Shown here in pieces: positions 16,600-23,947 of a stretch of DNA of 64,000 bases. The notes under the pieces were generated by a model. It saw only the letters and a list, made by a program, of their open reading frames with translations, did not search any database and was not told where the DNA came from. The position numbers and the translations under genes are program-made. The DNA comes from Amycolatopsis tolypomycina. Its GTDB lineage: Bacteria; Actinomycetota; Actinomycetes; Mycobacteriales; Pseudonocardiaceae. The stretch covers positions 186,001 through 250,000 of the forward strand of contig NZ_FNSO01000003.1 of NCBI RefSeq assembly GCF_900105945.1, given 5' to 3'. The stretch's first letter is position 1; each line of letters begins with the position of its first letter.

Positions 16600-18418
16600 A
16601 ACCTGGTTTCCTGACGTGGGCGAGCAGGGCCTTCACGTCCGCGGCGTCCATGCCGGCGATCACGGATGGCTCTTCGAACGGATCGCCTAGCTGCTGAACA
16701 GACGCGTCATCGAGGAGCTTGCCCATGAATTCGAGCTTCTCGTTGAGCCGCATCGCCACGATCTCATCGACCGTGTGACGAGTCGTCAGGACAGTCACCC
16801 GGGTCTCCGTGTCGGGCGCGAGGCCGAGCCGGTGGATCCGATCGAGGCTCTGCAGGAACCGGCCCGCCTGGAAGTCGCGATCGACGTATACCGCGTCATG
16901 GCATACCTGATGCAAACTGATTCCCTCACCCAAGGTAGCCGGGTTGGAGATGAGCACCAAGCAGTCTGGATCACTGCGGAAGAAATCGATCTGCTCTTCG
17001 CGATCCGCGGTCCCTCCGTGCACAACAGCGGGGCGGAAGTCAGCTAGGAGCGTTTCCAGAGTGCTGATACTGCGGACGAAGCTCGCCCACACCAGAGTTT
17101 TCCGCCCCTGCGCAGCGTTGTCCTTCACGATCGCGAGTACCTCTTGGTATTTCGGCGGCATCTCGTATTCCGAGAGTGAACCGAGCAGGCTGTAAAGCGG
17201 ATCGCTAGGCGGAATCTCCAGTGGTGGCACCTGGAGGGACAGGGGCTCATACCTCGTGGCGCCTTGCGCGAGAAGCGCGGGGCTGGTCGCCGCCATGATC
17301 AACCGGAGGACGGTCCTGCCGAGCGAGTCGAAGTCCGACCTGCTTCGCTCGGCACGCTGTGTGTACCGCCCGATAATGGCGTCGTAGATTTCCCGGTGCA
17401 AGGGCGGAAGGTCGACCGTGCGCGTCTTCAGCGAGACTGGCGGCAGGCCGAGCTCCTGCTTGGTAGTCCTCGTGTAAAGAGGCTTGAGGACCCGGCTGGC
17501 ATGGATCAGGTTTCCGCCGTCTATCGCCTCGTTGACCACACGCTTCCCGCGTCCCGGCCAGACGAAGGCGAACAGGCTCTCCAGGTCTTTGGGGCCGTTC
17601 GGAGCAGGAGTCCCGGTCAGGATCATCCTGATGGTGCTCAGTGGTCCGAGAGCCATGCAGGCAGCTCCGTAGACTCCGGCACTCCCGAGCTTCATACGAT
17701 GCGCTTCGTCAAGGATCATCATCGTCGGCGCAGAGCCGACCCATTCGGTTATCACGCCGAGCGATCGATCGAGCCGTTCGTAGTTCACCAGCAATACGTC
17801 TGCCGAGAGCGTGCTCCGGCCATCGAAGACCTGGACATCCAACCCGCCAGCGAAGCACTTTTGGCTCTCTTCCCGCCAGGCTTCATAGGCGGATTTTGGA
17901 CAGACGACCAGCATGCGCGTCACATGGCCGCGCCTGCGCATGATCGAAAATCCCGCAAGAGCCACCCGTGTCTTGCCAGCACCAGGAACCGAGAAGTTCG
18001 CTCCGTGACCGAGCGAGACGAGCTTCGCCACGTCTCGGCGCTGGAACGACGTGAGGTCTCCGGACCACGCTGGTTCCAGAACGTCTGCGAGCTCGCTGTC
18101 GTGGACGACCAGCTCGTCTTCTTCACCAGAGAGGAGCCGCTCGGAGCGTTCGGCGTCTCTGATCATATCCATGGCAAGCGCCTGGAAAGAATCTTCCCAG
18201 ACAACCGAGTCCGGCTCGGGCCATGCGGCCAAGGCTTCAATGTTCCCGAGGAACTCGTCAATGGGAACGGCGGCCGCGAGCCGTTCCGTCATCTGGCCAC
18301 CGGGAAAACCCGCCAGAAGACTAGCGAGGTTTTCCCGGTGCCGGCCTGTCGTCTGCAGCCGCGCCTGAGTCCTTGTCAGGTCGAAGCCGATAACCAGGCT
18401 CGGCCCGTTTCGATCCAC
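16592..18418 (-). CDS. SNF2/DEAH-type helicase
   Basis: 608 residues. After a 120-residue N-terminal part of unknown fold come LTSFQRRDV (Q-motif-like), Walker A VPGAGKTR (144-151), motif Ia VVCPKSAYEAW, Walker B ILDEAH (235-240), motif III LTGTPAPN, and the second RecA domain with ISNPATLGEGISLH (V) and QSLDRIHRLG (VI, arginine fingers in RIHR). This is the SNF2/RapA-like superfamily 2 pattern; such enzymes translocate on duplex DNA. No nuclease domain is visible. The GTG start directly follows the TAA of the ParB-like gene, so the two are one operon. Its location beside a methyltransferase suggests a restriction-type role. Confidence 0.87.
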   Translation of the reverse strand: MDRNGPSLVIGFDLTRTQARLQTTGRHRENLASLLAGFPGGQMTERLAAAVPIDEFLGNIEALAAWPEPDSVVWEDSFQALAMDMIRDAERSERLLSGEEDELVVHDSELADVLEPAWSGDLTSFQRRDVAKLVSLGHGANFSVPGAGKTRVALAGFSIMRRRGHVTRMLVVCPKSAYEAWREESQKCFAGGLDVQVFDGRSTLSADVLLVNYERLDRSLGVITEWVGSAPTMMILDEAHRMKLGSAGVYGAACMALGPLSTIRMILTGTPAPNGPKDLESLFAFVWPGRGKRVVNEAIDGGNLIHASRVLKPLYTRTTKQELGLPPVSLKTRTVDLPPLHREIYDAIIGRYTQRAERSRSDFDSLGRTVLRLIMAATSPALLAQGATRYEPLSLQVPPLEIPPSDPLYSLLGSLSEYEMPPKYQEVLAIVKDNAAQGRKTLVWASFVRSISTLETLLADFRPAVVHGGTADREEQIDFFRSDPDCLVLISNPATLGEGISLHQVCHDAVYVDRDFQAGRFLQSLDRIHRLGLAPDTETRVTVLTTRHTVDEIVAMRLNEKLEFMGKLLDDASVQQLGDPFEEPSVIAGMDAADVKALLAHVRKPGSS

Positions 18419-19828
18419 TTACGTCTCCAGTTCGAGAACTCGACGCAGCCAGTCGACACCTTCGCTCTGCTCTTCAACGGTACGGGCTGCTTCAACAGCC
18501 AAGCTACGCAAGCTACGGCGGAAGCTCAGTACTGAGTCATTGAAGGCCTCTTCGTCTAGCGCGCGAGACGCCCGTGACATGACCAGCTCCGTCACACACT
18601 GATCGATCTCGGCCTTTGCGGTGTTCAGGCGATCCGGGGCCGCCTGCTTCCGCTTCTGGAGCTGCGCCTGACGGCCGGCCAGCCGGATCGCATCGCTCAC
18701 TGCGTTCTTCAGCTCGTTGATCGGTTCGGTCTGCCCGTTTGCCTCCACTCCGACCGAGTTGATCTCCACAGCGCGCGCCTTGAGCACCGTGTTGGTCAGC
18801 TCCTGGGCCTTCGCAACATCGTTCGAAGAACCCTTCACGGAAACACCTAGTCCCGGAATCGTGACCTTCTGCGAAGAGGGCAGCTCCGGCTTGAGCTTGC
18901 CGGGCAAAGTGTCCTTCAGGTAGCGGGACTGGAAGTCTGCCTCGATGAACCTGACATCGGTTTTCGAGAAGCCGAGCATGATCGCAGCCAGCCGCGACTC
19001 CTTGGTCAGCTCGGCACGTTCGCCGCTAGTCGCTCGATCCTTCTGGTAGCGGCGGTGCAGCTCCTTGAGCTTCTCCTGATGATCTTCGAACGCGATCAGC
19101 GGGATGCGGCGGCCGTCCACCTCGCTGCGGTCGATCATCGACTTGATACACGAGAAGACCCACTGATCCTGCTTGCAAGCCGCGACAGTGCTCCGGAAGA
19201 TCGCAGCGATCTTCGCCAACGGCAGTCCCTGGCTCACTAGTTCATCGATCGCCAGCAGGCGGTTGATGTACGAGTAGTCGCGGCGATGTTCCTTTCTGAG
19301 CTGCAGAGACAGCTCGACATCCCGGATGTCGGACCAGTCGCACGAGTCTGGCAGCACCGCGACACGGATCGGCTGCTGCGGACCTCCTAGCTTCAGCAGG
19401 GCAGCCCGCCGGGTGTTGCCGTTCACCAGGATGCCTTCGCGGGTGATCAGGCCCGGCTCGGTCTGCTCATAGTCGGAGAGGCTCTCAAGAAGCTCGGTGA
19501 ACGCCGGGTCGATCCTGCTGGGGTCCGACGGCAGTGCCTGCAGCAGGTAGCCGAGGTACTCCTGGCTCTCGGTGCTCCAGGGGTCATCGTCGATGAGCTG
19601 GTCACGTTGTGGGTCATGACTGCGCTGAGCACGAACCCGATGAGTGGCTGGGTTGTAGTAGAGGTCCCCGACCGGCATCTGGATCACGTCCAGGTGCACC
19701 TGGTTTCCGCGCCATTCGATGCTCTGCGTTTCCCGGGCGCCGCCCCGGGCACTGATCTCCTCGAGGCGGCGCTGGACAACAGCGCGGTTCTCATCGGCCC
19801 GAGGCGGTCGGCCGTAGTCCTTGATCAT
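18419..19828 (-). CDS. ParB/Srx-type nuclease-fold protein
   Basis: 469 residues. The N-terminal half has DVIQMPVGDLYYNPATHRVR and, further on, REGILVNGNTRRAALLKLG: the second is the GNxRRxAL/DGxHR-like box of the ParB/sulfiredoxin N-terminal domain. A helical middle region with a likely HTH (LPLAKIAAIFRSTVAACKQD) follows, then a long C-terminal coiled region rich in Q/K/R (AGRQAQLQKRKQAAPDRLN). ATG at 19828 is behind AGGAGAGCAG. Related ParB-like proteins occur in phage, plasmid and restriction loci where they can bind CTP or cut DNA; which applies here is unknown. Second gene of the operon, abutting the helicase. Confidence 0.75.
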   Translation of the reverse strand: MIKDYGRPPRADENRAVVQRRLEEISARGGARETQSIEWRGNQVHLDVIQMPVGDLYYNPATHRVRAQRSHDPQRDQLIDDDPWSTESQEYLGYLLQALPSDPSRIDPAFTELLESLSDYEQTEPGLITREGILVNGNTRRAALLKLGGPQQPIRVAVLPDSCDWSDIRDVELSLQLRKEHRRDYSYINRLLAIDELVSQGLPLAKIAAIFRSTVAACKQDQWVFSCIKSMIDRSEVDGRRIPLIAFEDHQEKLKELHRRYQKDRATSGERAELTKESRLAAIMLGFSKTDVRFIEADFQSRYLKDTLPGKLKPELPSSQKVTIPGLGVSVKGSSNDVAKAQELTNTVLKARAVEINSVGVEANGQTEPINELKNAVSDAIRLAGRQAQLQKRKQAAPDRLNTAKAEIDQCVTELVMSRASRALDEEAFNDSVLSFRRSLRSLAVEAARTVEEQSEGVDWLRRVLELET

Positions 19829-19890
19829 CTGCTCTCCTGTACCACCAACGCGCCACCGACGAAGAACGATAGCCGGAGCCGGCACACCGC

Positions 19891-20571
19891 TCAGGCCAAG
19901 CCCAGAAACTCACGCAAGGAGGCACGGGCGTCCGCAGGCAGAGCCCGGTATTCGGCCCACACCCGCTCGGCCGCGCTGAACGGCCGCTCGTCCGCGTCCA
20001 CCCAGCCGGCAAGGAGCTCCCGATCGTCCGGGCTCAGTGCGCCGGCTCGATCGATGACAGCGGACAAGTCAGCGGTGAGTTCCTTCGCGCCAACCCGGCA
20101 ACGATTACATTCAGTAACCAGCTGCTTTTCGGTGACGCCGCCGGGGAGCACGACTTCGCGGCGGGCAATATCAAGCTGCGCTCCCTCAAAAGTGCCGGCG
20201 TAGAACTGGCCGGGCGTAATGCCACACGACCGGCACATATTGCTGTCTCCGGAGATCACTTCACGCCGGCGCACCGCACCAATAGCCGGGGCCGACTTCG
20301 ACCTCGAAGGCATTCCCTTCTCCCAGACAGGCTGGCCGCGCGTCACGAAACGCTGCTGCGCCGAGGTGAGCAGCGGATCCTCCCGATTCGTGTCAATGCG
20401 CCAGCCAAAACTCCGGAGGTCTCGCATACGGCGATCGATCTGCGAAACCCCGGGGAACGCGGCGCGCATCTGCTCCTTGGTGAACTCGTTTCCTTCACCA
20501 ACCTCGGCGATGAGCCACAAAGCGACACGCTTCATGGTTCCCAGGTTCGGGTCCTCCCATGACGGCAACAT
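19891..20571 (-). CDS. zinc-finger, HNH-like putative restriction protein
   Basis: 226 residues. N-terminal 80 residues look like a winged-helix (KRVALWLIAEVGEGNEFTKEQM... IDRRMRDLRSFGWRIDTNR), followed by a metal-binding region with CRSCG around 110 and CNRCRVG around 150; CxxC...CxxC spacing with a conserved-looking REV/R-rich part between recalls HNH nucleases, but the HNH catalytic His is not evident. ATG at 20571 follows GAGGTCCAGTAA. First gene of the HNH-like/ParB-like/helicase operon. A homing- or restriction-type specificity factor is a reasonable but unproven guess. Confidence 0.65.
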   Translation of the reverse strand: MLPSWEDPNLGTMKRVALWLIAEVGEGNEFTKEQMRAAFPGVSQIDRRMRDLRSFGWRIDTNREDPLLTSAQQRFVTRGQPVWEKGMPSRSKSAPAIGAVRRREVISGDSNMCRSCGITPGQFYAGTFEGAQLDIARREVVLPGGVTEKQLVTECNRCRVGAKELTADLSAVIDRAGALSPDDRELLAGWVDADERPFSAAERVWAEYRALPADARASLREFLGLA

Positions 20572-20734
20572 TTACTGGACCTCACTTTCAGTGCGCACAC
20601 GATCGCCGGGAGCCTGCTCACCCCCGACGGTGTACACGCAGCGGGACACGGTTAATCCTTTGTAGCACGAGAACAGGCTCATGCCACCCCATCGGTGTTT
20701 ACAGAACAGCACCCCGCGAGACAGCCTGACCACT

Positions 20735-20750
20735 ACTTGCTTTGGCAAGT
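20735..20750. promoter_or_regulatory. inverted-repeat operator upstream of the HNH-like operon
   Basis: ACTTGC-TTTG-GCAAGT, 6-bp perfect arms, in an AT-rich stretch. On the minus strand it lies just after a TTGCTTATGTAAAT promoter-like sequence that could drive the HNH-like operon about 165 bp downstream. Regulator unknown; a C-protein or HTH product of the island is a candidate. Confidence 0.4.
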
Positions 20751-20904
20751 TATTTACATAAGCAAACACAAGCGACCAGTTCTGATGCCACTTGGCGCCT
20801 TTATTAGATTGATTGAAAGCTCAACAAATCATCTGTCCCTTCAGGTGACACGCGCCGCCACCTGCGCATATTCGACTTCTGACTCGACTTCCTGAAGTCC
20901 GCAT

Positions 20905-20938
20905 CTTAATTGTAGATTGTTGACAATCTACAATTAAG
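20905..20938. repeat. 34-bp AT-rich perfect inverted repeat
   Basis: Arms CTTAATTGTAGATTGT and exact complement around a 2-nt centre. Nested inside is ATTGTTGACAAT, resembling GntR/FadR-type operators (TTGTnnACAA), and a TTGACA box. No gene starts within 300 bp on either side, so it may be an orphan operator, a plasmid or integrative-element site, or a control site for the small genes to the right. Confidence 0.7.
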
Positions 20939-21249
20939 CCCACTGATCCGGCAGGACGCCTCGCCGGAGCACCCCTTCGCGCCTCGAAGAGGCAACACGC
21001 CGCGAAGGACTCGAAGGCGCGAAGCGCGGACTCCTGCGGTAGGCTGCCTCAGTCTCAGCCGTTCTAGAAGTTAAGCGCTGACACGAAAGGATCACCCACG
21101 AGGACACGCACCCCTTCCCGTAGGCGGGCGAACACCAGGCGAGCAGAGCACGCTCCTCGCCTCTGTTTAAACGCGCCAGAAACGCGCCAGAAACCCAAAT
21201 CTAGAAATAAGCCACGCTCGATCTATCGCAGAGGAAGAGGTGACGCACG

Positions 21250-21645
21250 ATGAAGGCAAGTCACGTCGGAGAGCGAATCCCTTCGAGTGCAACGGCAGCG
21301 CAGCGCCAATTAGCGAAGACGCTTCTCTCGCTGTGCCGGTGCATGGAAGCACGTACACAGGCGGAGAGGGCTGCGAGGATCTGGATCTCCACGCCAGCCC
21401 TCTCCCTTTACGTCAACGCACACAGGATCCCGTCCATTTCGATCTTGCAGTCGATGCACGCACTGGCAAAGGAAGGAGGACGGGAACGGCTTCCTTGCAC
21501 ATTGAAGGAACTCATCGCGCTGCGCGCGCTCGCCAAGTCAAGTTCGCGCAACGCACGTCTGCGGGGCGAGCAGGTTCACGTCAACCGAGGCCACGCCGCC
21601 GGGAGTAGCGCGGACAGCATGTGCCGCGAGGAGGTGAGCTCGTGA
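21250..21645 (+). CDS. helix-turn-helix protein
   Basis: 131 residues. Residues 25-70 (LLSLCRCMEARTQAERAARIWISTPALSLYVNAHRIPSISILQSMHAL) follow the actinomycete XRE-like pattern in which a helix-turn-helix ends with SxLSxYxxxxRIPS. The C-terminus is Ser/Arg-rich with no domain. ATG behind AGGAAGAGG. Genes of this sort are common in conjugative or integrative elements and next to DUF397-type genes. It overlaps the next small ORF by 4 bases. Function as DNA-binding regulator is inferred. Confidence 0.6.
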   Translation: MKASHVGERIPSSATAAQRQLAKTLLSLCRCMEARTQAERAARIWISTPALSLYVNAHRIPSISILQSMHALAKEGGRERLPCTLKELIALRALAKSSSRNARLRGEQVHVNRGHAAGSSADSMCREEVSS

Positions 21646-21818
21646 CTGTTTTATCCAGGCTGCATCAGATGACGTACAAGAAGGCGATGCAGCGGAAGAC
21701 GGCACCTGCAGGCTGGTATCTGCCGTGGATCTCCTCGGCCTTCCTTCCCTTGCCCTTCGTCCGGTCGGGGACCGGCGCAACGCGATGCGGCAACTCCAGG
21801 TGGACCGGCGCAACGTAA
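21642..21818 (+). CDS. small putative protein, possibly a gene remnant
   Basis: 58 codons from GTG 21642, with AGGAGG immediately upstream and a GTGA overlap with the HTH gene stop. The N-terminal LHQMTYKKAMQRKTAPAGWYLPWISSAFLPLPFVRSG looks like an amphipathic segment plus one hydrophobic stretch. A different frame (21725-21988) continues with charged sequence, so the gene may be broken by a frameshift. Not recognised. Confidence 0.35.
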   Translation: MTVLSRLHQMTYKKAMQRKTAPAGWYLPWISSAFLPLPFVRSGTGATRCGNSRWTGAT

Positions 21819-21999
21819 AAGGCACATTGCCGTCTCCGTCGCCGCGAACTACTCGAAGAAGGCGTGCCGACTTCTCGCCGCAGCCCACCATCGCCACAGG
21901 TGACGCGATCGCGGCTAGAACACTAGGAGTCTCCACGAGAAGTGGCGCACCACTACCTATCTGCACACAGAGGCAACGACAGAGGTAATGGAGGTACTG

Positions 22000-22080
22000 A
22001 TGCGACCAACGGCACGTTCGCTGGGCGCACTCGCCACCGAAGAATTTGGCAGGAGCCTCAGCCTCTGTCACACAAAGTAA
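22000..22080 (+). CDS. candidate 26-residue peptide
   Basis: ATG at 22000 preceded by GGAGGTACTG, an almost ideal ribosome site; an in-frame ATG at 21988 is also usable. The product ends SLSLCHTK. Between two other tiny ORFs on the same strand. No family known; real translation is uncertain. Confidence 0.25.
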   Translation: MRPTARSLGALATEEFGRSLSLCHTK

Positions 22081-22089
22081 CCGCGTTCG

Positions 22090-22137
22090 GTGACCATACG
22101 GTGACCCCACACACATAGTGACCCGACACATAGTGAC
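22090..22137. repeat. iterated GTGAC motif, iteron-like
   Basis: Four GTGAC motifs at 22090, 22101, 22118 and 22133. The first pair belongs to a direct repeat GGTGACC-ATAC-GGTGACC, the second to a 12-bp direct repeat ACACATAGTGAC (22111-22122 and 22126-22137). They end 10 bases before the next small ORF, so they could be a repressor array or a replication/transfer iteron. Confidence 0.5.
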
Positions 22138-22146
22138 GAGGTGAGC

Positions 22147-22299
22147 ATGCGCAAAGCCAGGCGAGCTGGTTCTCATCGTGCTAGTTCGCGGAAGCTGTCC
22201 CCCCGGGACGCACTCAGGGAAAGCCAGCCGGTATGCCGGCCAGCAGTCACCGGCAGGCCTTCCCCTTCCAGAAACCCCTCCACCTGCGGAAACAAGTAA
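22147..22299 (+). CDS. small basic protein, uncharacterised
   Basis: 50 residues from ATG 22147 with GAGGTG upstream. Very basic N-terminus (MRKARRAGSHRASSRK), two cysteines, many Ser/Pro; no predicted fold. Lies directly behind the GTGAC repeats and 9 bp before a second small ORF with its own AAGGAG site. Not recognised; could be spurious. Confidence 0.35.
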   Translation: MRKARRAGSHRASSRKLSPRDALRESQPVCRPAVTGRPSPSRNPSTCGNK

Positions 22300-22308
22300 G
22301 GAGTCCTG

Positions 22309-22509
22309 TTGGCTAAGTCTACGGGGCGAGAGCGGAGCCTGCGTCTCCATGCGGCGAGCTTCACGCGTTCTGGTAAGCGGACACGCCTCACCGGAACAGT
22401 GCCCCAGGAGCAGAGCTGGCCGAAGACCCTCCTGCGCGGCGCCCTCTTCGGACTGGGGAAGGTCGCGGTCGAACGGTTGATCGAGGTACTGACGTCCCTC
22501 GGGAGCTGA
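22309..22509 (+). CDS. small basic protein, uncharacterised
   Basis: 66 residues from a TTG start behind TAAGGAGTCC, the ribosome site overlapping the stop of the preceding small ORF. Basic first 40 residues, then a possibly amphipathic or membrane-peripheral helix (LLRGALFGLGKVAVERLIEVLTSLG). Followed by a strong hairpin. The coupling, ribosome site and terminator argue for a real two-gene unit. Confidence 0.4.
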   Translation: MAKSTGRERSLRLHAASFTRSGKRTRLTGTVPQEQSWPKTLLRGALFGLGKVAVERLIEVLTSLGS

Positions 22510-22513
22510 CCAG

Positions 22514-22557
22514 GGACAGGTAGGGGTTTGCGGCAGCCAGCAAACCCCTACCTGTCC
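22514..22557. terminator. bidirectional terminator hairpin
   Basis: Perfect 18-bp stem beginning GGACAGGTAGGGG with an 8-nt loop, between the small ORF stop (22509) and the convergent SCP2 gene stop (22548-22550, inside the right arm). Marks the right end of the accessory island. Confidence 0.7.
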
Positions 22558-23105
22558 ACAGACGGCTTGGGGATGTCGAAGTAGCTGGAGAACCGCACAG
22601 CCGGCGCGTACTCGCCCTTCACCTTCACCCGGCCGGTCACGAACATCGCTGCCACCGCCGCGTTGCCTGTAGCCATCCGAATGAAGTCGTCCACCGACAA
22701 GGTGATCGTCGTGTCCGGCGTTCGCGAAAGGTCCGTCGACGAGACGCACACCCCGTCCTCGATCACCGTCTGGAAACGGTCGTAACCGTCCTCGCCCGCG
22801 CCCTCTGAAAACCGCCAAGAAACCACGAAATCCACGTGACGGGCCCGGGCCGGCGAGAAATGCTCCGACATTCGACGAAAGATCTCGTCCAAAAACACCG
22901 ATCGCAGCTCCGGATGGGACGCGATCGCCTTCAGCTGGTCGCGGGAGGCTCTGCGGACCACGTCCACCAGGACGTCCGTCGACAGCGAACTCAGCTCGAT
23001 GCCGGCTCCCGTCGAGCCCAGCATGTGCAGGGTTTCCAGCACCTGGACGAACTGCGCAGGCGTCAGGCGGCCGATGACCAGCTTCTCCGCGAACGCGTTC
23101 ACCAC
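22548..23105 (-). CDS. SCP2 sterol-binding-domain protein
   Basis: About 185 residues. An N-terminal helical part (LTPAQFVQVLETLHMLGS... LSTDVLVDVVRRASRDQLKAI) and a C-terminal SCP2-like lipid-binding fold from about residue 90 (HVDFVVSWRFSEG... ITLSVDDFIRMATGNAAVAAMFVTGRVKVKGE). The signature MxTGxxxxxxxFxxGRVKxxGD is visible. Start taken as GTG with GGGGG upstream; the exact start is uncertain. Second of two tandem paralogues in the same operon, which may bind acyl-CoA or sterols for the lipid enzymes to the right. Confidence 0.8.
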   Translation of the reverse strand: MVNAFAEKLVIGRLTPAQFVQVLETLHMLGSTGAGIELSSLSTDVLVDVVRRASRDQLKAIASHPELRSVFLDEIFRRMSEHFSPARARHVDFVVSWRFSEGAGEDGYDRFQTVIEDGVCVSSTDLSRTPDTTITLSVDDFIRMATGNAAVAAMFVTGRVKVKGEYAPAVRFSSYFDIPKPSVDR

Positions 23106-23163
23106 GTGGCCCCCGCGATGCGTGCGGGGGCGGCGCCATCTTGCGTTTCGGGGCACGGGCGGA

Positions 23164-23820
23164 CTATACGGGGTGCGGTAAGTCGAAGAAACCGATCAAG
23201 CCCGCCGCGAAGGCCAGGTCGCCTTTTACCTTTATCCGCCCCGTGACGAACAACACCGCCGGGGTTGCCTGGTGGGTTATCAGCCTGAAGAAGTCGGTCG
23301 GGGCGATCGTGATCGTCACTCGGGGAGGGGCGTGCATCTCGCGGCTCACCGTGCACGATCCGTGGGCGATCGCCGTCTCGTAGCGGTCGTAGCCGCCTTC
23401 TCCCACCCCTCCTGACAGGCGCCAGTGGACCACCGCCTGCAGGTCGCGGGCTCGGTCCGGCCTGATGTGCGCGCCCATGCGGGCGAAGATCTCGTCCAAG
23501 ACGCGCTCGCGCAGCGCGGGATCGGCGACGACGCTCTCCAGCTGGGCGCGCGACGCCGAGGCCACCAAGGACGCGAAGCGGGCCGGCTCGAGCTTGCTCA
23601 GGTCGAACGCCGGAGCACGCGAAGCCAGGGTGAGCAGGGCCTTCAGGAAACGGCGGAAGTCGTCCTTGCGGAGCTCGCCGGGGTCGAGAGCCAGCGTGTT
23701 GACGTCGAGGGTGCCGGCCTCCGGGCCCAGCGGGTCGAGGCGTTCCAGCGCATCGAGCAGCGCCGCGCCGCGGAGGTCCGCGATCCGATCGGCGCTGGTC
23801 ATCCCGGCGTTTTCGGCCAT
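23164..23820 (-). CDS. SCP2 sterol-binding-domain protein, paralogue
   Basis: 218 residues. Same architecture as its downstream neighbour: helical N-terminus with LSKLEPARFASLVASASRAQLESVV and C-terminal SCP2 core (LQAVVHWRLSGGVGEGGYDRYETAI... ITIAPTDFFRLITHQATPAVLFVTGRIKVKGDLAFA). The shared GxGYDR(F/Y)xT and FVTGR(V/I)KVKG strings show a tandem duplication. ATG behind GAGAGGGG. Divergent from a TetR gene with a candidate operator between them. Confidence 0.82.
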   Translation of the reverse strand: MAENAGMTSADRIADLRGAALLDALERLDPLGPEAGTLDVNTLALDPGELRKDDFRRFLKALLTLASRAPAFDLSKLEPARFASLVASASRAQLESVVADPALRERVLDEIFARMGAHIRPDRARDLQAVVHWRLSGGVGEGGYDRYETAIAHGSCTVSREMHAPPRVTITIAPTDFFRLITHQATPAVLFVTGRIKVKGDLAFAAGLIGFFDLPHPV

Positions 23821-23853
23821 GGTCACCCCTCTCCCGGTTACTCATGCGTAAGG

Positions 23854-23871
23854 CTACCCGCCAGTAGGTAG
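23854..23871. promoter_or_regulatory. candidate operator, degenerate copy of the fadA2/fabG4 site
   Basis: Sequence CTACCCGCC-AGTAGGTAG. The right half AGTAGGT is identical to, and the left CTAC matches, the perfect operator at 26812-26833. It lies in the 127-bp divergent region between the SCP2 pair and tetR, a place where the TetR product could repress both. Confidence 0.5.
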
Positions 23872-23947
23872 GCGGGCAAGCGTGCCGAAATCACCCTGAC
23901 GGGTCCGCTGCCGGTACCGTCTCCGGGCAGCAACAAGGAGGTCCAGC

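Larger units (their letters stand above)
20572..21249. other. AT-rich intergenic region with inverted repeats
   Basis: About 680 bp without a credible gene; a 65-codon frame on the minus strand abuts the HNH-like gene but has no ribosome site or recognisable content. The stretch 20700-20940 is clearly more AT-rich than the rest of the window and holds two perfect inverted repeats (separate entries). A partial inverted repeat (CTTCGCGCC...GGCGCGAAG, 20966-21029) and a tandem 12-bp duplication with unit ACGCGCCAGAA (21171-21195) follow. Confidence 0.55.

Noticed and set aside
20572..20769. 65-codon minus-strand frame in front of the HNH-like gene as a C-protein-like controller
   Set aside because: No HTH pattern, no ribosome site; composition is random-like, although its end abuts the HNH-like start.
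21171..21195. Tandem duplication as minisatellite or CRISPR
   Set aside because: Only two copies of a short unit and no spacer structure.
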